Positions 41,664 to 51,526 of a DNA stretch of 52,904 nt are shown one piece after another. Positions within the stretch are counted from its first letter, which is position 1. Each line of letters begins with the position of its first letter. The stretch is from Paludibacteraceae bacterium. GTDB taxonomy: Bacteria; Bacteroidota; Bacteroidia; Bacteroidales; Paludibacteraceae. The stretch is from contig JAKSKV010000022.1 of assembly GCA_024401555.1 (NCBI GenBank), positions 1 through 52,904 on the forward strand, given 5' to 3'. The notes beneath the pieces are model-generated. The model worked only from the letters and a program-made list of their open reading frames with translations, was not told the DNA's origin and ran no database searches. The position numbers and the translations under genes were made by a program.

Positions 41664-42269
41664 TCAATGAACGCTTTGTTCCCGCGACTTCTCACCAAGG
41701 TAGCCACCGTGGTGCCTTTTCGCATATTCTTGATTGGTAAAAGCGATCGCTTTCATGGTGCTGACGACCAGTATATCGCCAATCACCGTCATGGTCGTGG
41801 TGGAGGTTGTCGGTGTCAATCCCAAGGCGCAAACCTCTTTCGGATTACCCGTACAGAGAAGCGCGTCGGCATCCTTCGCCAACTGGCTGTCACCATTTCC
41901 TGTGATCACAATAAACTTGATACCAGGTCGGAGGCCACGAGCCAAAGGAATCAGTTCCAAGATCTCGCGCGTCTTACCCGAATTGGATATCAGCAGCATC
42001 ACATCGTTCTCCTGCAACAATCCCAAATCACCATGTTGCGCCTCACTTGGATGGAGGAATACAGCCGGTGTTCCCGTCGAACTGAAGGTGGTAGCGATAT
42101 TCAAGGCTATCTGTCCCGCCTTTCCCATACCGCTGGTCACCAACTTACCCCTCTTCTCGTGAACCTGCTCGACGATGAGTTTCACCGCCTTCTCATAATC
42201 CTCCGTGATGGGGATGTTCAAGACCGCATCGGCCTCCTTGCGAATAATATCTTCAATCTCCTGCTTCAT
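41664..42269 (-). CDS. SIS-domain sugar-phosphate isomerase (KdsD/GutQ-like, without CBS domains)
   Basis: 201 residues. SIS domain with VTSGMGKAGQIALNIATTFSS, TPAVFLHPSEAQHGDLGLL, MLLISNSGKTREILELIPLA and IVITGNGDSQLAKDADALL. The end YAKRHHGGYLGEKS matches the HPGGxLG motif of arabinose-5-phosphate isomerases (KdsD), which start Kdo synthesis. Those usually have two CBS domains after this point, absent here. It follows gyrB by 14 nt. The specific sugar is uncertain; a related hexulose-phosphate isomerase is an alternative. Confidence 0.82.
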   Translation of the reverse strand: MKQEIEDIIRKEADAVLNIPITEDYEKAVKLIVEQVHEKRGKLVTSGMGKAGQIALNIATTFSSTGTPAVFLHPSEAQHGDLGLLQENDVMLLISNSGKTREILELIPLARGLRPGIKFIVITGNGDSQLAKDADALLCTGNPKEVCALGLTPTTSTTTMTVIGDILVVSTMKAIAFTNQEYAKRHHGGYLGEKSREQSVH

Positions 42270-42283
42270 TTCAGCATATAGCG

Positions 42284-44227
42284 TTACGCGTCAATTGTAG
42301 CGTATGTAGCGTTCTCCTCAATGAATTGGCGGCGTGGAGCCACGTCATCACCCATCAACATAGAGAAGGTGTAGTCCGCTTGCGCACCATTCTCGATGGC
42401 CACTTGACGGAGTGTGCGGTTCTCCGGATTCATGGTGGTTGACCACAACTGCTCCGCACTCATCTCACCCAAACCTTTGTATCGTTGGATGTTCACAGAG
42501 TTCTCATTTCCGCTCGCATACTTGTCGATGAACGCCTGCTTTTGTTGGTCGGTCCAACAATACTCCTCTACATTACCCTTCTTGCAAAGATACAATGGAG
42601 GTGCGGCGATATAGACGTATCCCTTCTCGATCAACTCACGCATGTGGCGGAAGAAGAAGGTTAGAATAAGGGTGTCGATGTGGCTACCATCGACATCGGC
42701 ATCGGTCATGATGATGATCTTATGGTAACGAAGCTTCTCGGTATTCAACGCCTTGGCATCGTCAGCCGTTCCAATCGTCACGCCCAACGCAGTATAGATA
42801 TTCTTGATCTCTTCGCTTTCAAGCACCTTATGCGGCATAGCCTTCTCCACATTCAAAATCTTACCTCTCAAAGGCAAAATAGCTTGTGTGGTACGGTTAC
42901 GTCCCTGTTTTGCGGTTCCACCTGCGGAATCTCCCTCGACAAGGAACAACTCGCAGTTCTCTGGATTCTTATCAGAGCAGTCGGCCAACTTTCCTGGCAA
43001 ACCAGCACCTCCCATAGGGGATTTTCTCTGCACAAGGTCACGCGCCTTACGAGCGGCAATACGGGCGCGGGCGGCCAAAATCACCTTGTCAACAATGGCA
43101 CGCGCCTCCTTTGGATGCTCCTCCAAGTAATTGGAAAGCGCCTCTCCCACAGCTTGTTGCACAATACCGGAAACGTCGTCGTTACCCAACTTCGTCTTCG
43201 TTTGTCCCTCAAACTGAGGCTCCGCCACCTTTACGGAAATAACAGCGGTAAGACCCTCACGGAAGTCATCACCATTGATATCCACCTTCGCCTTCTCCAA
43301 CATCTTGGAATCCTCGGCGTATTTCTTCAATGTTCTGGTCAACGCCATACGGAAACCGGTCACGTGTGTACCACCTTCGATGGTGTTGATGTTGTTCACA
43401 TAGGAGTGAATGTTCTCGTTATAAGAGGTGTTGTAGGTCATAGCAACCTCCACTGGCGTACCATACTTGTCGGTGTTGATGTGGATCACATCAGGGATCA
43501 AGTGTTCACGGGTACTATCCAAATACTCGACAAACTCGCCCAAGCCTCTCTCCGAATGGAAAGTATCCGCACGGAACTTGCCCTCCTCAACCTCTTCACG
43601 ATGATCGGTCAATGTGATGCTGATTCCAGCGTTCAAATAGGCCAAGTCACGCAAGCGGTTAGCGAGAATATCGTACTTGTAAACAGTCTCCGTGAAGATG
43701 GATCCATCGGGATGGAAGGTCACCTTGGTACCCGTCTTATCAGCGGTTCCCACCTCTTTTACAGCATACAAAGGCTTACCGCAAGCATACTCCTGGATGT
43801 AACGTTTTCCGCCGCGGCAAACTTCTGCCACCAACTTTGTGGAAAGAGCATTCACACAAGAGACACCCACACCGTGCAAACCTCCGGAAACCTTGTAGGT
43901 TCCCTTATCGAATTTACCACCGGCGTGCAACACGGTCATAACAACCTCCAATGCGGATTTCTTCTCTTTCTCGTGGAAATCCACCGGAATACCACGTCCA
44001 TCATCCTCCACAGAGATAGAGTTATCTTCCCAGATATCCACCAAGATATTTTTACAATACCCGGCCAACGCCTCATCGATGGAGTTATCAACGACCTCGT
44101 ACACCAAGTGGTGCAAACCACGCTCGCTGATATCGCCAATATACATGGCTGGACGCTTTCTAACCGCCTCCAAACCCTCCAAAACCTGGATGTTTTTCGC
44201 GGAATAAGAGGTATTTTCTTCGCTCAT
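42284..44227 (-). CDS. gyrB: DNA gyrase subunit B
   Basis: 647 residues from ATG 44227 (MSEENTSYSAKNIQVLEGLE). The upstream extension of the frame is not family-like and includes the promoter. GHKL ATPase: AVRKRPAMYIGDIS, VYEVVDNSIDEALAG, DDGRGIPV, VSGGLHGVGVSCVNALS. TOPRIM: LFLVEGDSAGGTAKQGRNR, LPLRGKILNVEKA, IIMTDADVDGSHI. C-terminal QRYKGLGEMSAEQLW. Length is that of the short gyrase B form, without the E. coli insertion. Gyrase introduces negative supercoils with GyrA, which is not in this window. ParE was considered, but the sequence and length fit GyrB better. Confidence 0.93.
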   Translation of the reverse strand: MSEENTSYSAKNIQVLEGLEAVRKRPAMYIGDISERGLHHLVYEVVDNSIDEALAGYCKNILVDIWEDNSISVEDDGRGIPVDFHEKEKKSALEVVMTVLHAGGKFDKGTYKVSGGLHGVGVSCVNALSTKLVAEVCRGGKRYIQEYACGKPLYAVKEVGTADKTGTKVTFHPDGSIFTETVYKYDILANRLRDLAYLNAGISITLTDHREEVEEGKFRADTFHSERGLGEFVEYLDSTREHLIPDVIHINTDKYGTPVEVAMTYNTSYNENIHSYVNNINTIEGGTHVTGFRMALTRTLKKYAEDSKMLEKAKVDINGDDFREGLTAVISVKVAEPQFEGQTKTKLGNDDVSGIVQQAVGEALSNYLEEHPKEARAIVDKVILAARARIAARKARDLVQRKSPMGGAGLPGKLADCSDKNPENCELFLVEGDSAGGTAKQGRNRTTQAILPLRGKILNVEKAMPHKVLESEEIKNIYTALGVTIGTADDAKALNTEKLRYHKIIIMTDADVDGSHIDTLILTFFFRHMRELIEKGYVYIAAPPLYLCKKGNVEEYCWTDQQKQAFIDKYASGNENSVNIQRYKGLGEMSAEQLWSTTMNPENRTLRQVAIENGAQADYTFSMLMGDDVAPRRQFIEENATYATIDA

Positions 44228-44297
44228 ATTTATATTCGAATTTATTTCTTCAATATTTAAGCCAACACAACAGGACATTCCGTCGTGATATAGCGAA

Positions 44298-44329
44298 CAA
44301 ATATAGTGAATTTTGTTCAAACCAACAAA
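44298..44329 (-). promoter_or_regulatory. gyrB promoter
   Basis: On the minus strand TATATTTG (44298-44305) with TTTG (44326-44329), 20 nt apart. The -33 box lies inside the end of the upstream deacetylase gene. Confidence 0.7.
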
Positions 44330-45084
44330 AGGAAATGGCTAAAAGTCTGGAACGCATCCTTCCCGAAAAGAGAAGCCATGGCGCTTAACCTTTTCACCAT
44401 CTGCTTGCCCGCCCCACGCTTGATGATCGCAGGAACTTTCCATTCAGGATGCTCCGCCAACTCCACGAACTCCCACGGGTGGAAGTAGATGACAAATAGA
44501 CCATCGTGGCGGTGCGTCCACCTACAAAGCAATTTGTACATCCACCACGGATAGTTATGAAACGCAAGCCAGAAGAGAGGAATGCGCAACCACGGCGTCA
44601 CCGAAGTGGGAATCTCCATCACCCTACCCTCCTGGAATGGGAGGCGAGGCAAATCCCTATGGTTGTATCGACCTGGGATGGCAGTTGGATGGAGAGAGGC
44701 GTCGTAAGTGTAACCTGCTTGGGCCAATGCCTCGTAGGAGACCTTGCCCATGCGAGGCTGTCGATACCCCCGCACCGTCACCCCGCCAATCGCTTCCAAC
44801 ATCGGCTTGCTACGGGAAACATCCTCCTCCTTCGGATTAAAATGGTCACATCCGTGGCTGGCCAATTCATGACCATCCGCCACGATCTGATGAATTAATT
44901 CAGGAGCATTCTCCGCAAAATTGGTGGTGCAGAAGAAGGTGGCTTTCGCACCCATCTCCTTCAATGTTTGCAAGATGATCCTGGTGCCCTCCTTCGAGAC
45001 ACGCATAGACTCTTCAAAAGAGATATCCACGCCATGCTCCTTAGGTAAATCAAACTCCTCTATGTCAAAACTCAATAGTATCAT
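44317..45084 (-). CDS. Polysaccharide deacetylase family protein
   Basis: 255 residues of the NodB/CE4 homology type. The start MILLSFDIEEFDLPKEHG holds the catalytic Asp motif. KATFFCTTNFAENAPELIHQ and DGHELASHGCDHFN give the metal-binding H-x3-H motif (SHGCDH). Later VRGYRQPRMGK and YDASLHPTAIPGRYNHR. A deacetylase acting on envelope polysaccharide or peptidoglycan is likely; substrate unknown. No signal peptide, as in DUF3473-related exopolysaccharide members. Last of a minus-strand run with GT2 and a GT-C protein (18 nt gap). Confidence 0.85.
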   Translation of the reverse strand: MILLSFDIEEFDLPKEHGVDISFEESMRVSKEGTRIILQTLKEMGAKATFFCTTNFAENAPELIHQIVADGHELASHGCDHFNPKEEDVSRSKPMLEAIGGVTVRGYRQPRMGKVSYEALAQAGYTYDASLHPTAIPGRYNHRDLPRLPFQEGRVMEIPTSVTPWLRIPLFWLAFHNYPWWMYKLLCRWTHRHDGLFVIYFHPWEFVELAEHPEWKVPAIIKRGAGKQMVKRLSAMASLFGKDAFQTFSHFLLLV

Positions 45085-45102
45085 TGCGCAAACTATTTGT
45101 AA

Positions 45103-46056
45103 TCATTTTATTTCTGAACATCGTTCGCCATTGTAAGACTCCACGAAATAGTTAGGTCTATTCTTTGTTTCCATAAAGACTTTGCCTAAATACTCCCCTA
45201 TGATACCAATGGAGAGAAGCTGAACGCCTCCCAAAAAGAGGATCGTCACCATGATGGTCGGATAACCCGCCACAGGATCTCCCCAAATCAGTGTCTGAAC
45301 CAAGATGAAGATCAGGTAGAGGAAAGCCGCAAAGCTGACCACCAAGCCAAGGACCGTAGAGATACGCAACGGAGCAACCGTATAGCTGGAAAAACCATTG
45401 ATGGCCAACTCCAACAACTGCATAAAGCTCCACTTGCTCTCTCCAAACAGACGCTCCTTCTGCTCGTACAACACGCCCTTTTTCTTGAAGCCGATCCAAG
45501 AGTAGAGTCCTTTGGTATTACGCTCCGTCTCGCGCAGCTGCTTCAAAGCTTCGATACAAGAGCGATCCAACAATCGAAAATCGCCAGTGTCCTTCTGAAT
45601 AGGCACCCTGGTCAGGCGTTGCAACACGCGGTAATATGCCTTTGAGGTATTTCGCTTCAGCCACGACTCTTTGCTGCTTTTGCGTTGTGCATAGACATCG
45701 TCGTACCCCTCTTCCCAATATTTCGTCATTTCAGGAATCACATCCACGGGGTGCTGCATGTCAATGTCCATGATGATCATCGCATCACTCTTCACATAGT
45801 CGAATCCCGCCATTAGCGCAATCTCCTTGCCATAGTTACGGGAAAGGTTCAGATAACTATAATGTTGCGGATCTTGGTTGTGAAGGCGTATCATCTGCTG
45901 TAAGGTGTTGTCGCGACTACCATCGTTTACCATCAGGAACTCCCAGTCGTAATCCGGGTTCTCCCGCAGCACCTGCGCCATGCAACGTTCCAATTCATCG
46001 AAAGAAGACTCTTCGTTATAAGCTGGAAGAAGAATAGTGATTTTCTTTCTATTCAT
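45103..46056 (-). CDS. Family 2 glycosyltransferase, membrane-anchored (GtrB/DPM1-like)
   Basis: 317 residues. GT-A domain: ITILLPAYNEESSFDELERC, FLMVNDGSRDNTLQQM, the DIDMQHPVDVIPEM donor-binding region and KDTGDFRLLDRSCIEALK. Two membrane segments near the C-terminus (ISTVLGLVVSFAAFLYLIFI and ILFLGGVQLLSIGIIGEYLG). This is the layout of enzymes that transfer sugar to undecaprenyl phosphate for use by GT-C transferases. The neighbouring gene is such a GT-C protein (15 nt gap), so the pair probably glycosylates an envelope glycan or lipid A-like acceptor. Confidence 0.9.
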   Translation of the reverse strand: MNRKKITILLPAYNEESSFDELERCMAQVLRENPDYDWEFLMVNDGSRDNTLQQMIRLHNQDPQHYSYLNLSRNYGKEIALMAGFDYVKSDAMIIMDIDMQHPVDVIPEMTKYWEEGYDDVYAQRKSSKESWLKRNTSKAYYRVLQRLTRVPIQKDTGDFRLLDRSCIEALKQLRETERNTKGLYSWIGFKKKGVLYEQKERLFGESKWSFMQLLELAINGFSSYTVAPLRISTVLGLVVSFAAFLYLIFILVQTLIWGDPVAGYPTIMVTILFLGGVQLLSIGIIGEYLGKVFMETKNRPNYFVESYNGERCSEIK

Positions 46057-46071
46057 ATCTATAATCGGTTA

Positions 46072-47706
46072 TCAGTCAAGTGGTTGAATCCTTTTTAAAA
46101 GATATAGGTTATGAAATTGCGTCTCATAAGAGATTGACTCGTAGGAGTAATGTAGCTGATTCAAGATCGGACCAACATTTTTGATGTCGCAGAAGTGACT
46201 CAAATAGAGCACATAACGATCGTTCACCAACATTTTCTCCAAAAACCCTTCTTTCATCATATGCAGTTCATCCGTGTTAATGTATTTCGGATGAGCGTAA
46301 TTCATCGGTACATCTATGAAGATGGAGGGTTGAGCATGGTCGAAAACCACGGCATCCAAATCCCCATAATTGCTTAAAAATTGCTGCTTCTCCTCCGTCA
46401 TGGGATAGAGATGCTCCAAGGGAACATGTTTCACCCAACCCACCGACAACAAGAGCGTAATGGCGAACATTGAAATGTTCACGACACGCTCCTTTCGGAT
46501 CCATTGCGACAATGCTTTCCATATAAGCGTGACAACCACAATGGAGAGAATTGGAAAGATTGGCGAGATATAGCGGAAGTCCACCCAAGGGGAAAACTTC
46601 GCCACGCCTAAGTAAAACAGAAATGATGGGAAGAGCAGCAACATCAGTTTCGATTTCGGACAAGAGGCAATCCAACTTTTAAGTTCTTCCCGTCTTGCCC
46701 GGATCTTCTGGAACAGAAGCAAAAGGACGAGCGCCGCAAACAACACGACACCTACTCGCCATCCATCAAAAAGGGCATTATCCATCATACCTACATATCC
46801 GACCAACCCTCTGAAGAAGGACAAAGTCGCCGCCTCGTCCTTTTGGTCAGCACCCTCCATAATCTGCACAAATATCTGCGGCCACACCAGCAGGAAGGCC
46901 ACTCCAGTCACAACATGACCTATCACAAACTTCTTCAATGCGGCCACATCGGAGGAGATTGCGTAGAGGGCAAAGAGAAATATTGGGAGTAGGAAGAAAA
47001 GCGAAAAAAATTGGGTGTACATCGCCAAGAATTCCACCACGCAGATCCACAGCAAAGACCTATTCTCCAAACGCCAACCGTTTTCCTGTAACTTCAGGTA
47101 AAGGTAAACTAATAACGTAATCAAAAAGGAGAGCAAACAATACATCCTAAAATAGGTCACGCTATTCATAAAGGCGTAAGAGAACCCGAAGAAAAGCACG
47201 GGAAGCAGCGCCTTGTATTTGTGGGAGAAAAGCAGACAGGAGATGCGGTATATCACGAGACAGGTCATCAGAAGGAATGCCAAATTGATGAAAAAACCGA
47301 TCATCACCAAATCAGAACTCTTCGTGATGGAACTAACCGTATGAACGATAAAATAGTACAAAGGAGGGTGTACATCCATCGTTTGGGTAGCAACCACATT
47401 GGTGTAATTGAATGCTCCATGATCTGAAATATATAGATCTTTTTTGAAGGTTTCAGCATCGTAGATACGATTGCAATCCCCCTCCCAGAAATGTTGCTTG
47501 TAACTATCGAAACCCTCCTCCTTGAGCGCCTGACAAACCTTGTCAAAGGTGGCATATTGTTTATTGGAGAGTGTAAAAGTGTAAATCTCATCCAGGAAGA
47601 AACCCTCCTTTTGGGATATAGCATAGAAACTTGTCAATACTATGGCACCCAACAGCAAGGACAACAGTGCGATATTCAGCTTTACCCTTTTTAAAACCAT
47701 CATCAA
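46072..47706 (-). CDS. GT-C fold membrane glycosyltransferase (ArnT/PMT-like)
   Basis: 544 residues with about ten or more membrane segments. The first extracytoplasmic loop has EGFFLDEIYTFTLSN, with the acidic catalytic residue expected for GT39/GT83-like enzymes. DVHPPLYYFIVHTVSS is the second common motif. Substrates are polyprenyl-linked sugars, likely made by the adjacent GT2 protein. Acceptor unknown. The start MMMVLKRVKLN has three candidate Met codons. Confidence 0.8.
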   Translation of the reverse strand: MMMVLKRVKLNIALLSLLLGAIVLTSFYAISQKEGFFLDEIYTFTLSNKQYATFDKVCQALKEEGFDSYKQHFWEGDCNRIYDAETFKKDLYISDHGAFNYTNVVATQTMDVHPPLYYFIVHTVSSITKSSDLVMIGFFINLAFLLMTCLVIYRISCLLFSHKYKALLPVLFFGFSYAFMNSVTYFRMYCLLSFLITLLVYLYLKLQENGWRLENRSLLWICVVEFLAMYTQFFSLFFLLPIFLFALYAISSDVAALKKFVIGHVVTGVAFLLVWPQIFVQIMEGADQKDEAATLSFFRGLVGYVGMMDNALFDGWRVGVVLFAALVLLLLFQKIRARREELKSWIASCPKSKLMLLLFPSFLFYLGVAKFSPWVDFRYISPIFPILSIVVVTLIWKALSQWIRKERVVNISMFAITLLLSVGWVKHVPLEHLYPMTEEKQQFLSNYGDLDAVVFDHAQPSIFIDVPMNYAHPKYINTDELHMMKEGFLEKMLVNDRYVLYLSHFCDIKNVGPILNQLHYSYESISYETQFHNLYLLKRIQPLD

Positions 47707-47793
47707 AATACGGGATTTTTTATTTTATTCGTCTATCTTTTGGGCAAAATTATACAAAATTATTGAATTATACACATTTCTTATAAAAGGAAT

Positions 47794-48849
47794 TCACTCA
47801 TCAAAATAAATATACTGATACTCCTCCTTGTCATCGCCTCCCTTACATCGCAAAGGATTACCGTAAGTATCATAAACCCACTCTCCCTCATTCTTTCTGT
47901 CTCGCGTCATCTTACGCTTGGACAATCTGCCCGATGGTCCATAACCATACTTTGAAGTGGTCTCCAACCCGTTCCGACGGACCTCCTCCGTTTTTCTTCC
48001 CATCGAATCATATTGGCAAGTATAGCCGACCATACGGGTGCCATCTGAAAAATAGGTGGTGCAAGAGAGTAATTGGCCAGCCTCATTGTACTGAAGGAGC
48101 CTTACCTCCTCGTCAGCCGCGCCAACCGTATCTCTTCTTGTCTTTAGGATGCCAGAAGGATAGGTTTCATAGCCACTCCTCACCTTGATCGTGTCGCCAC
48201 CCTCCCTACGGTCGAACTTCTCGCTCAAGAAGCCATACTTGTCGTATTTCCTGTACGAGAGACAGGTCACCTTCCACTCATCCGCATAGACAAAGGACTC
48301 CACCGTTCCATCCAGATTATAGCGAAGATAACGGTCACGTATCTTCTCCACCCTTCCCGAGTCCGAGACCTCACAGTGCTTCAAGGATATCTCTCTATCC
48401 AAGCGGGTTTGCATCTCAGTCATAAAGCCAAACTTGTAATGGATAACGCCACACAATTCTCCCTTACCGTTTTTCACCTTCGCCGTTGTTTCATTTCCCG
48501 CCTCTTCATACTCATAATAGACCGTATCCACGGAGGCGCCTTTGCGATGCAACCAAACATTGGTAGAGAGGATCCTACCCTCCCGGTCAAACTCAAAGAA
48601 CAACGGTGCGTCTTTTGATTGGATGACCCGCATCACTTTCACCTCATCGGAGAGCCCACGACGATCTTTGCGGAAGTTAATGGTTTGAATCGTTCGGAAA
48701 AGGGATGCGAACGTGTAATTTTTAATTTCGAAAGGGAGATCACAATCATAGCGGAACAAAAGCGAATCCCTTCCGTCTTGCGGCGTCAATGAATACCCTT
48801 GCACACATATACTCAATAATAATAGAACTATCGCAAATAATCTACGCAT
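47794..48849 (-). CDS. Exported protein with YD/RHS-like repeats
   Basis: 351 residues with signal peptide (MRRLFAIVLLLLSICVQGYS). The body shows repeated Y-D-x-x-G segments: YRKYDKYGFLSEKFDR, LLQYNEAGQLLSCTTYF, CQYDSMGRKTEEVRRN, YGYGPSGRLSKRKM, VYDTYGNPLRCK. This pattern is shared with RHS/YD proteins and with MORN-like antitoxin-type repeats. No toxin-like C-terminus and no RHS core, so it is not a full RHS protein. Surface or periplasmic; function unknown. It precedes the GT-C gene by 87 nt. Confidence 0.75.
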   Translation of the reverse strand: MRRLFAIVLLLLSICVQGYSLTPQDGRDSLLFRYDCDLPFEIKNYTFASLFRTIQTINFRKDRRGLSDEVKVMRVIQSKDAPLFFEFDREGRILSTNVWLHRKGASVDTVYYEYEEAGNETTAKVKNGKGELCGVIHYKFGFMTEMQTRLDREISLKHCEVSDSGRVEKIRDRYLRYNLDGTVESFVYADEWKVTCLSYRKYDKYGFLSEKFDRREGGDTIKVRSGYETYPSGILKTRRDTVGAADEEVRLLQYNEAGQLLSCTTYFSDGTRMVGYTCQYDSMGRKTEEVRRNGLETTSKYGYGPSGRLSKRKMTRDRKNEGEWVYDTYGNPLRCKGGDDKEEYQYIYFDE

Positions 48850-48900
48850 ACCTTACTAATCATTATTACAATGAATTCAATCGGCCGAATTCATAAATCA

Positions 48901-48940
48901 AAAAAGAGGTCCCGTGAAAAAAACGAGACCTCTCTCCTTA
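48901..48940 (-). terminator. Terminator after thrA
   Basis: On the minus strand agaggtctcgt pairs with the acgggacctct side (one mismatch) around an A/T loop, followed by a T run. Confidence 0.8.
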
Positions 48941-48958
48941 TCAATTTTGTCTTTCGAA

Positions 48959-51376
48959 TTATCGAATGTTCGCGATGCTGATGATGTCGGCGAATACACC
49001 CGCAGCAGTCACAGCGGCACCCGCACCATATCCACGGATCATCATCGGATCTTGGTAACGTGCGGTGTTGATGATGATGAGGTTGTTGCTTCCCTTCAAA
49101 TCGAAGAATGGATCAGATGGACCAACTGCACGCAAACCTACGCTGGTCTTGCCGTTCTCCAACTTGGCCACGAAACAGAAATGCTTGCCTTCCGCCTCAA
49201 CAGCCTTACGTTTCTCCTCGAACACGGCGTCGTAACCCTCCACCTTCTTCCAGAACTCATCCAACGAGCCTTCGAAGAAGTCGTTAGGAATGAAGAGGTT
49301 CTTCTCAACATCGTCTTGCTCCACACGGATGCCAGACTCACGGGCCAAAATCACCAACTTGCGGATCACATCCTTACCGCTCAAGTCGATACGAGGATCT
49401 GGCTCGGCGAAGCGTGCCTCCATCGCCATACGGATCGCCTTGCTCAATGGAATATCCTTGCTGATGGTATTGAAGATGAAGTTCAAAGTTCCTGAAAGCA
49501 CTGCCTCCAACTTCACGATTCTATCACCACTGAAGATCAAGTCGTTGATGGTGTTGATGATTGGAAGTCCCGCACCCACATTGGTCTCATATAGATACTT
49601 GATACCACGCTGACGGGCGATATTCTTGAGCTCCATATAGTTGTCATAGTCACCAGAAGCGGCAATCTTATTGGCAGCCACCACGGAGATATTGTGCAAC
49701 AAGAGGTCCTTGTAGATGTTGGCAATCGCACCAGAGGCGGTACAATCGACAAATACGCAGTTGTAAACGTTCAAATCGATCAACGCTTGTTTGATGATCT
49801 CAGGCGTAGAGGTCATTCCGCTCTTCAACAACTCCTTGTATTGAGTCAAATCGACACCGTCGCGGTCCAAGATGTAGTTGCTGACATCGGCGATACCGAT
49901 CACCTTCACCATCAAATTGTTTTGCTTCATCAACAACTCCTTTTGTGTATGGAGTTGCTCCAACAAGCTTCCACCCACTGTACCTGTACCTACTACGAAG
50001 AGGTTCAATTGCTGATACTCGGAAAGGAAGAATGACTCATGGACTGAGTTCAAAGCCTTACGCAAATCCGCGCGTTTCACCACGCAAGAGATATTGGTCT
50101 CGGCTGAGCCCTGCGCCAAAGCAATGATATTGATGTTGTTGCGGCCAAGCGCATTGAAAAGTTTGCCCGCAGTTCCTGTGTTTTGCTTCATATTGTCGCC
50201 CACAATCGCGATTGTGGACAAATCCTTCTCGGCGGTAATGGAGCTGATCGCACCCATCGCCATCTCCTCCGCGAACTCATCGTTCAAAAGATCAATCACC
50301 GTCTCGGCGTCATCCGCTTGGACACCAATGGAGATAGAGCTGCCGGAAGAGGCCTGAGAAACGAAGAACGTGTGGACATCGTTATAATCCAATGACATGA
50401 AGATACGGCCGTTCACATTGTGAACATTCATCATACCCATTCCCTGAATCGTCACCAAAGCGGAGTTCTCGATGGAAGAGATACCCTTGATCGTCTTCTC
50501 ATCCTTCACATCGGTGGAAATCAAGGTGCCACACACCTCTGGCTTCTCGATGTTCATGATTTGAATTGGAATATTCGCCACGCACGCTGGATAGATGGTA
50601 GGAGGGAACAAGACAGTGGCGCCGAAGTTACAAAGTTCCATCGCCTCTGAATAGCTCAAATGCTCAATCTTGTATGCCTTGCGGGTTACAGAAGGATCGG
50701 CGGTCATGAAACCATCGTTGGTGTTCCAGATCTCAATCTTGGATGCACCCAAAGCGGCTGCGATCAAAGCGGCTGTGTAGTCCGAACCGCCACGGCCCAA
50801 TGTGGTGACATCGGCAGACTCGGCATCCGAAGCGACGAATCCAGCCACTACCACACGTTTATCATTAGACGAGGAGAACTGCTCCTTGATCAACTTATAG
50901 GTCAACTCAAAATCAACATTCGCATTACCGAGCGAATCATTGGTCTTGATTAAATTACGGGCGTCCAAATTCTTGGCATCCAAAAACTTGCTGACGAACA
51001 AAGAGACAATACGCTCACCATACGAAAGGATCACATCCTCTGTCTTCGCAGTCAAATCCTTGATCAAATATACACCCTTGAGGATATTCTTCAACTCCTC
51101 GTGCAAAGCGTCGATCTCCTCCATCACCTTTGCGGATGAACCAAGGATTCCCTCCACCAATTGCTTGTGAGTTGAAACAATGGCATTCAGTTTCTCTGTA
51201 TATGAAGCATTTCCTTGCGCAGCCAATGTGGTAGCCTCAACCAACATGTCGGTGACATTCTCAACCGCTGAAACGACAATCACAACGGGCTCATTCACAC
51301 CCTCCACTATCTGCTTAACTTGCTGCAAGTTTTTTATGGAGCCTACGGACGCTCCACCAAATTTCAATACTTTCAT
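48959..51376 (-). CDS. thrA: Bifunctional aspartokinase / homoserine dehydrogenase
   Basis: 805 residues. Aspartokinase: MKVLKFGGASVGSIKNLQQV, VVSAVENVTDMLVEAT, TLGRGGSDYTAALIAAALGA. ACT-type regulatory region at 310-455 (VTIQGMGMMNVHNVNGRIF). Homoserine dehydrogenase: LFVVGTGTVGGSLLEQL, VAANKIAASGDYDNYMEL, YETNVGAGLPIINTINDLI and RGYGAGAAVTAAGVFADI. It carries out two steps from aspartate toward threonine and methionine. No thr leader peptide seen. Minus-strand promoter TATCTTTG at 51412-51419, leader about 30 nt. Confidence 0.96.
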   Translation of the reverse strand: MKVLKFGGASVGSIKNLQQVKQIVEGVNEPVVIVVSAVENVTDMLVEATTLAAQGNASYTEKLNAIVSTHKQLVEGILGSSAKVMEEIDALHEELKNILKGVYLIKDLTAKTEDVILSYGERIVSLFVSKFLDAKNLDARNLIKTNDSLGNANVDFELTYKLIKEQFSSSNDKRVVVAGFVASDAESADVTTLGRGGSDYTAALIAAALGASKIEIWNTNDGFMTADPSVTRKAYKIEHLSYSEAMELCNFGATVLFPPTIYPACVANIPIQIMNIEKPEVCGTLISTDVKDEKTIKGISSIENSALVTIQGMGMMNVHNVNGRIFMSLDYNDVHTFFVSQASSGSSISIGVQADDAETVIDLLNDEFAEEMAMGAISSITAEKDLSTIAIVGDNMKQNTGTAGKLFNALGRNNINIIALAQGSAETNISCVVKRADLRKALNSVHESFFLSEYQQLNLFVVGTGTVGGSLLEQLHTQKELLMKQNNLMVKVIGIADVSNYILDRDGVDLTQYKELLKSGMTSTPEIIKQALIDLNVYNCVFVDCTASGAIANIYKDLLLHNISVVAANKIAASGDYDNYMELKNIARQRGIKYLYETNVGAGLPIINTINDLIFSGDRIVKLEAVLSGTLNFIFNTISKDIPLSKAIRMAMEARFAEPDPRIDLSGKDVIRKLVILARESGIRVEQDDVEKNLFIPNDFFEGSLDEFWKKVEGYDAVFEEKRKAVEAEGKHFCFVAKLENGKTSVGLRAVGPSDPFFDLKGSNNLIIINTARYQDPMMIRGYGAGAAVTAAGVFADIISIANIR

Positions 51377-51411
51377 GCTTTTGAAAAATTACATTTAATA
51401 TGTTTAGTTTG

Positions 51412-51449
51412 CAAAGATAGTCATTTCTTCGATTTTTTACCTACTTTTG
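51412..51449. promoter_or_regulatory. Divergent -7 elements of thrA and the beta-barrel gene
   Basis: Minus: TATCTTTG (51412-51419). Plus: TACTTTTG (51442-51449). The plus leader holds a ggaccca (51473-51479) / tgggtcc (51505-51511) stem. Confidence 0.6.
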
Positions 51450-51526
51450 CAATACTTTCTTCGGGAATGGACGGACCCACACTCCGTGAAGAAATAGATT
51501 GAAATGGGTCCACTAAAAATCATTAA

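Noticed and set aside
42680-44260. Long plus-strand open frame of 526 codons
   Set aside because: It is the antisense shadow of gyrB; the composition (Leu/His/Thr/Arg-rich) and lack of motifs show it is not coding.
51505-51520. Twelve bases (gtccactaaaaa) shared with the inverted repeat at the left edge, read on the opposite strand
   Set aside because: Short, AT-rich in part, without the second arm; best taken as chance.
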